A DNA stretch of 9,742 bases from Akkermansiaceae bacterium. Its GTDB lineage: Bacteria; Verrucomicrobiota; Verrucomicrobiia; Verrucomicrobiales; Akkermansiaceae. Both the position numbers and the translations under genes were made by a program. Position 1 is the first letter of the stretch. Every line of letters starts with the position of its first letter. Positions 7,207-9,742 of the stretch are shown here, piece after piece. The notes below the pieces were generated by a model that was given only the letters and a program-made list of their open reading frames with translations, did no database searches and was not told the origin of the DNA. Where the stretch lies: assembly GCA_014379305.1 (NCBI GenBank), contig JACMMB010000056.1, forward strand, positions 1-9,742. The letters run 5' to 3'.

Positions 7207-7998
7207 GCCAATATTTTAGGTATTTTTACAGCAATCTTCCTCGCGATCGCAGCCTTTGTAGCATCCAAAAACAATTCACATTTTCAGGAGGAAATCGAAA
7301 ACAAGGTCAATGAGTCCCGGCTTCTCACCATTAGCCAGGCCAGATTGAAAGCTGCCCAGGAGGTTCTCAAAGCCCTGCCCATCGAGCGGGCCGATGTTGA
7401 CTCCCAGACTGCTGCGAAGGGCAAGGAGGAAGCCGAACTTACGGAATCCAACGCCGCGCTGCTATCTGATAACGAAAGCAAGACCGCAAAGGTCGCGTCC
7501 AATAAAACGCAGCTCGACGATATTCGCGAGAAAACAGCCAAAATCGGCAACGTCACCGAGCTCGCCGGCAAGATGAAAACCATGCGCATCGAGCTTGAGG
7601 AGCTTGCCCAGTCCATCTCCAGCAACGAAGCGACCCTCGCCAACGTGACCGCACAAACCACCGCTTCCGTTGCGGAGGCGAAGCGCCGCCAGGAAGAGTT
7701 CGACCTCATCAGCAAAGGCGAATCCCTTGCGACCCTCCGCACCCGCATCCGGAGCATTTACCCGACCTGGGGCTTTGTCACACTTGCCGATGGCAACAAT
7801 GCCGGTGTCGTCACCAACTCGACCCTCGATGTCCTGCGTGACAACGAAGTCATCGCCAAGCTTCTTGTAACCGCAGTGGAAACCAGAACTTCCTCAGCGA
7901 GCATCATTCCGGATTCCATAGGCGAGAATGTGACCCTCATGGTGGGCGACCGTGTGATTGCCGGATCCAAGAGTTCAAAAAAAACCGGCACCAACTGA
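7204..7998 (+). CDS. Membrane-anchored coiled-coil protein with C-terminal beta-rich domain (paralog 1)
   Basis: A 264-residue protein I cannot assign to a named family. MANILGIFTAIFLAIAAFVA (1-20) is a membrane anchor or uncleaved signal. Residues 25-170 are rich in Ala, Glu, Lys and Gln with heptad-like spacing, indicating a long coiled coil. Residues 178-253 form a compact beta-rich domain with the pattern TWGFVTLADGNNAG, LDVLRDNEVIAKL and MVGDRVIAG; the alternation and the closing GD-(R/K)-VI recall small barrel domains in other envelope coiled-coil proteins, as an inference only. The tail is Lys/Ser-rich. The gene is followed after 33 bases by its paralog and then a lipoprotein, which points to an envelope function. 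The start at 7204 gives a proper N-terminal hydrophobic segment; the TTG at 7114 would bury it behind 30 unrelated residues. Confidence 0.85.
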   Translation: MANILGIFTAIFLAIAAFVASKNNSHFQEEIENKVNESRLLTISQARLKAAQEVLKALPIERADVDSQTAAKGKEEAELTESNAALLSDNESKTAKVASNKTQLDDIREKTAKIGNVTELAGKMKTMRIELEELAQSISSNEATLANVTAQTTASVAEAKRRQEEFDLISKGESLATLRTRIRSIYPTWGFVTLADGNNAGVVTNSTLDVLRDNEVIAKLLVTAVETRTSSASIIPDSIGENVTLMVGDRVIAGSKSSKKTGTN

Positions 7999-8021
7999 GA
8001 TAACCCACCGCACTAAGAATT

Positions 8022-8034
8022 CACAAAACCCATG
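8022..8034 (+). repeat. Translation-leader repeat, copy 2 (CACAAAACCCATG)
   Basis: Second copy of the 13-base leader ending at the start codon, identical to 7194-7206. The bases further upstream and the codons downstream differ between the copies, so the identity is confined to the initiation site. No Shine-Dalgarno sequence is present in the 33-base gap between the two genes. Confidence 0.6.
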
Positions 8035-8841
8035 AAATTCATTTTTCCAATTTTAGCCATCATCATCTGCGGTGGAGCCGCCTTCTTCACGATTTCCCAA
8101 TCCGGGAAATTTGAAAAAGTGCAAACCGAGCGTCTTGAAGCGATAGCCACTAACAAATCCGTCACTGCCAAAGCGGATGTCGCGGACAAGAATATCACCG
8201 ACGAAAAAGCGCTCCTGGAAACCTCCAAAAACAACCTTGAAGCAGGAACCCAAAGCGTGCTTGCCCTCGAATCGACGGCAAACACGTTGAAAAAAGACGG
8301 TGCCGGCCTTGATGCCGAACTTGTCAGCCAGGATCAGGAATTCGCCGAATTGAATAAAGCGCTTGAAGAAGTTCAAGCCGTGTTTGCCGATCTCGGTGAG
8401 GATGTGAATATCGATAACCTCGGTGATAAGATTGCCGAAATCGAGCAGGATGTTACCGACAAGCGCGCCAAGGTTGAAGAGCTGGGAACCCTGCTAGTAG
8501 GTGCCAAAAGCAGTCTTTCCAGCAAGCAGCAGGACGTGCAGCGGCTGGTGGATCGCAAGGATTCCCGGAATAGGCGCATTTCGCGCAACGCAATGGAAGC
8601 CCGGGTGTCCGCCGTCAATCAGGAATGGGGCTTCATCGTCATCGGTGCCGGCTCGAACTCCGGCTTTACTCCACAATCCAGCCTGCTTGTGAAACGCGAC
8701 GGACGCCTGATTGCAAAGGTCAATCCATCCGCAGTCGAGCCGACCCAGACAATTGCCGAAATTGATCTCAAAACTCTTTCTCCAGGAGTCAGGATTCAGA
8801 TAGGCGATAAAGTGATCCTTGCCAAGCCATCGCCTAATTAA
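8032..8841 (+). CDS. Membrane-anchored coiled-coil protein with C-terminal beta-rich domain (paralog 2)
   Basis: A 269-residue protein built like its upstream neighbour. MKFIFPILAIIICGGAAFFT (1-20) is an N-terminal membrane segment, residues 26-180 are a charged coiled coil, and residues 190-263 are the shared beta-rich domain (EWGFIVIGAGSNSGF, LVKRDGRLIAKV, SAVEPTQTIAEI, IQIGDKVI). Corresponding positions in the first copy are TWGFVTLADGNNAGV, DVLRDNEVIAKL, TAVETRTSSASI and LMVGDRVI, so the two are clear paralogs, most similar in this domain and diverged in the coiled coil. The shared order, spacing and direction suggest the products work together, perhaps as a hetero-oligomer anchored in the inner membrane with the coiled coil in the periplasm. 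The topology is inferred. The stop codon overlaps a possible upstream ATG of the lipoprotein gene (TAATG at 8839-8843). Confidence 0.87.
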   Translation: MKFIFPILAIIICGGAAFFTISQSGKFEKVQTERLEAIATNKSVTAKADVADKNITDEKALLETSKNNLEAGTQSVLALESTANTLKKDGAGLDAELVSQDQEFAELNKALEEVQAVFADLGEDVNIDNLGDKIAEIEQDVTDKRAKVEELGTLLVGAKSSLSSKQQDVQRLVDRKDSRNRRISRNAMEARVSAVNQEWGFIVIGAGSNSGFTPQSSLLVKRDGRLIAKVNPSAVEPTQTIAEIDLKTLSPGVRIQIGDKVILAKPSPN

Positions 8842-8894
8842 TGGCGTTCGTTAACATCGCTTGCAAATTCCGGGAATTTCGCTTCATTGGGTTT

Positions 8895-9074
8895 ATGCAC
8901 CGTTTTTTGATTCTCGCGCTAGCTGCGGCAGCCATCACTTCCTGCGCCGACGAGGAGCAAAAAAAACCTGTCGGTCCTGTTTCTACATCGAGTCAGATCC
9001 CTTGGAACACCCCGGTTGCAGGTCAGGGAGGCGGGCAATTCAGTATGCTCCCGCAGAATCAATACCGTCGCTGA
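8895..9074 (+). CDS. Small lipoprotein, function unknown
   Basis: A 59-residue protein with a classic lipoprotein signal: MHRFLILALAAAAITSC, with the lipobox ITSC ending at Cys17, followed by an acidic DEEQKK stretch. The mature part is only about 43 residues, rich in Pro, Gly, Gln and Ser (IPWNTPVAGQGGGQF, then MLPQNQYRR), with no predicted fold. It is the last gene of the coiled-coil set and is probably co-transcribed. The start could instead be the ATG at 8841, which overlaps the stop of the previous gene and would add 18 residues before the signal. I prefer 8895 because it gives a signal peptide of ordinary length, but coupled translation from 8841 cannot be excluded. An Asp at +2 after the Cys is absent (the residues are C-A-D), so outer-membrane sorting would be expected under the E. 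coli rule. Confidence 0.75.
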   Translation: MHRFLILALAAAAITSCADEEQKKPVGPVSTSSQIPWNTPVAGQGGGQFSMLPQNQYRR

Positions 9075-9085
9075 TCACGTATCAG
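9071..9085. terminator. Short hairpin between convergent genes, possible weak terminator
   Basis: CTGAT-CACGT-ATCAG is a perfect five-base inverted repeat that begins at the lipoprotein stop codon and lies in the short gap before the end of rlmH. It is symmetric, so it could slow RNA polymerase from either side, but neither strand has a T tract after it. It is listed as a possible site only. Confidence 0.25.
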
Positions 9086-9092
9086 GCTTAGA

Positions 9093-9536
9093 TCAATCGC
9101 GATGGTAAGGACTGCCTGACTTGATCGAAGCTAACCGGTAGAGTTGTTCTAAAAGCACTACCAGCGCCAGCTCATGTTGTAGAGTCAGGCTTGATAGTGA
9201 AAGGCACATTTCACACCTTGATCGAAGGGCTTCGGTATGTCCGTCCGCCGCCCCGATGAGAAAGGCCATTGTTTTCACTTCACCTGCCATTTCCAAATCA
9301 TCGATTGTTTTCGCTAAATTCCGGGTTGTCGGGGCATGTCCCCGCTCATCCAATACAATCCTGTAACAACCACCGGTAGCTTCCAGCAGTCTGGCTGAGA
9401 CCGCTTCGCTCTCACCGGCTTTAACAACCAGGAGCTCGTAACTGCCAAACCTGCCAAGCCGTTTCATGTACTCCGTGACCGCCGCCTTGGCATAGGCTAA
9501 AGCGGGCTTTCCGGCAATCACCACAAGAAATCGCAT
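9093..9536 (-). CDS. rlmH: 23S rRNA (pseudouridine(1915)-N(3))-methyltransferase RlmH
   Basis: SPOUT-class methyltransferase that adds a methyl group from S-adenosylmethionine to pseudouridine 1915 in helix 69 of 23S rRNA, on the assembled 70S ribosome. The 147 residues are within the normal range (about 155 in E. coli). The order of motifs is typical: LDERGHAPTT (62-71), the knotted SAM site FLIGAADGH (92-100), LSLSSLTLQHELALVVLLEQLYR (112-134, with H121, E130, Q131, Y133 and R134) and the C-terminal GSPYHRD (141-147), whose Tyr-His pair is needed for activity in the family. The usual IGGA is IGAA here, a mild change. The gene converges on the lipoprotein gene, ending 18 bases away. The ATG at 9536 is the only sensible start; there is no Shine-Dalgarno sequence. 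Confidence 0.95.
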   Translation of the reverse strand: MRFLVVIAGKPALAYAKAAVTEYMKRLGRFGSYELLVVKAGESEAVSARLLEATGGCYRIVLDERGHAPTTRNLAKTIDDLEMAGEVKTMAFLIGAADGHTEALRSRCEMCLSLSSLTLQHELALVVLLEQLYRLASIKSGSPYHRD

Positions 9537-9554
9537 TGCGGGAGATTACGGATT

Positions 9555-9582
9555 TTTATCCGGTCCTCCAGCAACTTCTCAA
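9555..9582 (-). promoter_or_regulatory. Candidate sigma-70 promoter for rlmH
   Basis: On the minus strand a -35 box TTGAGA (five of six to consensus) is followed after 16 bases by GATAAA (four of six). Transcription would begin about 12 bases before the rlmH start codon, giving a very short leader. That would fit a gene with no Shine-Dalgarno sequence. The call rests on pattern matching alone. Confidence 0.3.
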
Positions 9583-9671
9583 GCAGGATACAAGTCCATG
9601 GGATTGCCGGAAATTGGAAAATAGATGTCGTGGTTTGACACAACATGAATCGTAGCGGAGAAACCGAACCA

Positions 9672-9742
9672 ATGAGCGCAGTCTACGAATCTCCCACCAT
9701 TCTAGCCGAGTATCTTCTGTTTCACTATGGCAGCGCCGATGA
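9672..9742 (+). CDS. N-terminus of a probable SAM-dependent methyltransferase, OvoA C-terminal type (partial)
   Basis: Only the first 23 complete codons are in the window: MSAVYESPTILAEYLLFHYG then SAD. The Y-E-(S/T)-x-x-x-L-x-x-E/Q-Y-L-x-F-H-Y-G pattern is what I know from the start of the methyltransferase domain of OvoA, annotated as putative 4-mercaptohistidine N1-methyltransferase. That domain would complete ovothiol synthesis by methylating the imidazole ring. Here it would be a stand-alone protein rather than the usual fusion. An in-frame ATG at 9645 adds MNRSGETEP. I prefer 9672 because GGAG lies 11 bases before it and the conserved motif starts right after it. The gene diverges from rlmH. 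The reading frame is open to the right edge. With so few residues the family call is provisional. Confidence 0.6.
   Translation, partial: MSAVYESPTILAEYLLFHYGSAD

Noticed and set aside
7284..7757. A 157-codon minus-strand frame rich in Ser, Ala and Arg
   Set aside because: It mirrors the coiled-coil gene, whose Ala/Glu/Lys codons give Ser/Ala/Leu/Arg runs on the opposite strand. It would need to overlap a well-supported gene completely.
9635..9663. A perfect TTGACA box before the right-edge gene
   Set aside because: The sequence 17 bases downstream is GAGAAA, not a -10 box, and 16- or 18-base spacing does no better, so it was not called a promoter.
1..9742. Search by eye for mobile elements, CRISPR arrays, tRNA or rRNA genes and large inverted repeats
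   Set aside because: No transposase, integrase or phage motifs, no regularly spaced repeats and no tRNA cloverleaf patterns were seen. Apart from the 31-residue peptide, the coiled-coil genes, the lipoprotein and the beta-helix protein, the genes belong to well-known families.

Overview
The window looks like chromosomal DNA of a moderately GC-rich Gram-negative bacterium. The best guess is Verrucomicrobiota, in or near Verrucomicrobiales. This is inferred from four things: a lipobox lipoprotein with an MsbA-like exporter, a J-like/TPR/beta-helix membrane protein, tandem membrane-anchored coiled-coil proteins, and a general lack of Shine-Dalgarno sequences. No marker gene here fixes the taxonomy. 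There are no rRNA or tRNA genes, insertion sequences, phage genes or CRISPR arrays, and no gene-free stretch longer than about 165 bases.

Left part, minus strand (1-1726): the promoter-proximal end of a kdp high-affinity K+ uptake operon. In transcription order it holds a 31-codon single-helix peptide, a 27-codon KdpF, and KdpA, which runs off the left edge after 508 residues. A hairpin followed by eight Ts separates this operon from the gene upstream of it.

Centre, minus strand (1816-7041): in transcription order these are an MsbA-like ABC exporter (half-transporter), a YjbQ/UPF0047 protein, NadC (quinolinate phosphoribosyltransferase, NAD synthesis), and a 665-residue single-pass membrane protein. 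That last protein has a J-like N-terminal helical domain, TPR-like repeats and a C-terminal right-handed beta-helix with eight visible rungs. The first three genes are closely spaced and may form one transcription unit.

Right part, plus strand (7204-9074): diverging from the ABC gene is a three-gene set, made of two tandem paralogous coiled-coil proteins with N-terminal membrane segments and a shared C-terminal beta-rich domain, followed by a 59-residue lipoprotein. The set looks like an envelope-associated module of unknown function and is the least understood part of the window. It converges on rlmH (minus strand; 23S rRNA pseudouridine-1915 methyltransferase). Diverging from rlmH at the right edge is the first part of a gene whose N-terminus resembles the methyltransferase domain of ovothiol biosynthesis (OvoA C-terminal type).

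Most of the window is housekeeping and envelope biology. I found no complete defence, mobile or biosynthetic system. The two parts most worth following up are the coiled-coil/lipoprotein trio and the small membrane peptide ahead of kdpF.
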